Part shown: positions 63,044-64,000 of the stretch, one piece after another
Layout: every line of letters starts with the position of its first letter
Numbering within the stretch: position 1 is the first letter of the stretch
Source: Clostridia bacterium
GTDB taxonomy: Bacteria; Bacillota; Clostridia; Oscillospirales; Acutalibacteraceae
NCBI GenBank assembly: GCA_017481575.1
Contig: JAFUPA010000068.1
Coordinates: 1 to 64,000 of the forward strand
DNA: 64,000 nt
Direction: 5' to 3'
Notes under the pieces: model-generated
Told to the model about the DNA's origin: nothing
Seen by the model: only the letters and a program-made list of their open reading frames with translations
Database searches by the model: none
Made by a program: the position numbers and the translations under genes

Positions 63044-63724
63044 ATGAAAAGCGATATTAAAGAGCTGCAGGAAAAGCTCGGCTACACGTTCAATGACGAA
63101 AAGCTGCTGGTGCGTGCCTTGTCACATTCGTCTTATGTGAACGAAAACCATTCCGCAGGCGAGTCAAATGAGCGTCTCGAATTCCTCGGAGATTCGGTTT
63201 TAGGTCTTATCACCGCTGAAAATTTCTTTAAAAACTACCAAAAACTACCCGAGGGTGAGCTTACAAAGCTCCGTGCCGCTACGGTTTGTGAAAAGTCGCT
63301 TGCAGGCTTTGCAAAAGAGCTTGAGCTCGGCAAATATCTTTTGCTCGGTAAGGGCGAAAATCTTACCGGAGGCAGAAACCGCCCCTCAATTCAGGCAGAT
63401 GCTTTTGAAGCAATCATTGCCGCAATTTATCTTGATGGCGGTATGGAAAGCGCAAGAAATTTTGTTTTAAAATATATCGATGAGGCTATCAAACAGCTTC
63501 AGTCGTTCAAGGACTATAAGACAATGCTTCAGGAGGTTGTTCAGCGTAATCCGGGTGAGCTTGTCGAGTATGTTCTCACAGGTGAAACAGGCCCCGACCA
63601 CGACAAGCGTTTTGCGGTTGAGGTGCATCTTAACTCAAACGTTATCGGCAGAGGTGTCGGCAAGAGCAAAAAGCGTGCCGAGCAGGAGGCTGCAAGGGAA
63701 GCCTTGGAGCTTATGGGTCTGTGA
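63044..63724 (+). CDS. rnc: Ribonuclease III
   Basis: A double-strand-specific endoribonuclease for rRNA and mRNA processing, 226 residues. The catalytic motif is ERLEFLGDSVLG, with the second acidic site in QADAFEAIIAAIYLDGG; a C-terminal dsRNA-binding domain runs from about 155 (DYKTMLQEVVQRN ... GVGKSKKRAEQEAAREAL). ATG 63044 is chosen, with GGTGA and AAAGGA upstream. The stop overlaps the GTG of the next gene. Confidence 0.95.
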   Translation: MKSDIKELQEKLGYTFNDEKLLVRALSHSSYVNENHSAGESNERLEFLGDSVLGLITAENFFKNYQKLPEGELTKLRAATVCEKSLAGFAKELELGKYLLLGKGENLTGGRNRPSIQADAFEAIIAAIYLDGGMESARNFVLKYIDEAIKQLQSFKDYKTMLQEVVQRNPGELVEYVLTGETGPDHDKRFAVEVHLNSNVIGRGVGKSKKRAEQEAAREALELMGL

Positions 63725-64000
63725 AGCACGTAAATGTTGCCCTCTTTGTTCCGCACGAGGGTTGCCCGAACCAATGCTCATTTTGCAATCAGCGTGCAAT
63801 TTCGGGTAAACGAACACAGGTGAAGCCTGAAGACGTTGACGGTGCAGCTTCAATTGCACTCAAAAACCCTGACAGCAAAGGCGGCGAAATTGCTTTTTTC
63901 GGAGGCAGCTTTACAGCGATTGAACGTGAAACGATGGTTTCTTTTTTGTCGGCGGCGCACAAATATGTTGCTGACGGGAGCTTCAAGGGCATAAGAATTT
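63721..64000 (+). CDS. Radical SAM protein, Elp3/HemN-like (partial, runs off window)
   Basis: Only the first 93 residues are visible, from GTG 63721, which overlaps the rnc stop (GTGA). The N terminus reads VALFVPHEGCPNQCSFCNQRAISG, with the radical SAM cysteines as CxxxCxxC, and then EIAFFGGSFTAIE with the GGSFT block of Elp3-type proteins. A radical SAM gene directly after rnc is common in Clostridia. The reaction cannot be assigned from this part. The 3' end lies outside the window. Confidence 0.85.
   Translation, partial: MKHVNVALFVPHEGCPNQCSFCNQRAISGKRTQVKPEDVDGAASIALKNPDSKGGEIAFFGGSFTAIERETMVSFLSAAHKYVADGSFKGIRI

Overview
The window reads as a chromosomal segment of an endospore-forming, low-to-moderate-GC Clostridia bacterium, most likely a gut Oscillospiraceae/Ruminococcaceae relative. 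Grounds for this: a spoIIE gene, a dockerin-type protein, gyrB-gyrA and infC-rpmI-rplT in Firmicutes order, Gram-positive Shine-Dalgarno sites (AGGAGG), many TTG/GTG starts, BspA-like leucine-rich surface proteins, and palindromic repeats of a style common in gut Firmicutes. The taxonomic call is inference.

Layout. 1-4.7 kb: tRNA-Ser, a GT2/CDP-glycerol transferase fusion, a membrane acyltransferase and an SGNH hydrolase (cell-surface polymer and ester chemistry). 4.7-6.2 kb: phosphopantetheinyl transferase and a TtcA-like tRNA thiolase. 6.3-9.3 kb: lon-engB. 9.3-14.5 kb: an LRR surface protein, then ddl-DUF1934-argS on the minus strand. 14.6-25.1 kb: an unrecognised gene, gyrB, gyrA, mgsA, hisS, aspS and an organophosphate-type MFS transporter. 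25.1-26.2 kb: a small accessory island with a DUF559 nuclease gene embedded in palindromic repeats, plus a frameshifted gene, bounded by a 28-bp direct repeat. 26.2-31.5 kb (minus): exoA, an exported protein, dCMP deaminase and secA. 31.6-34.8 kb: two secreted proteins and a VbhA/Fic toxin-antitoxin pair. 34.8-37.1 kb: OGG1, a DnaA-box-rich intergenic region, a small membrane protein and nth. 37.1-45.4 kb: accessory surface and carbohydrate genes (GH109-like oxidoreductase, metallophosphoesterase, lipoprotein, dockerin protein, GH95-like hydrolase) and two small XRE regulators with palindromic operators. 45.5-50.1 kb: tRNA-Gln, eutH, and a TPP-riboswitch operon thiM-thiE-HAD-thiD for thiamine salvage. 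50.1-64 kb: spoIIE, then rlmB, a degenerate P-type-ATPase-like membrane protein, infC-rpmI-rplT behind a leader/attenuator, a SpoU methyltransferase, dprA, topA, trmFO, rnc and the start of a radical SAM gene.

Most of the window is a housekeeping core: DNA topology (gyrBA, topA), translation (argS, hisS, aspS, infC, L35, L20), tRNA/rRNA modification, protein export and turnover (secA, lon) and base-excision repair (exoA, ogg, nth within 6.5 kb). The candidates I consider most novel are: the DUF559 nuclease bracketed by covarying palindromic repeats in a REPIN-like arrangement; the P-type-ATPase-like protein that has lost its catalytic motifs; the cluster of DnaA boxes far from any dnaA; and two XRE regulators with clear divergent operators. 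Start sites were re-chosen from Shine-Dalgarno spacing for many genes, including a probable AUC start for infC.
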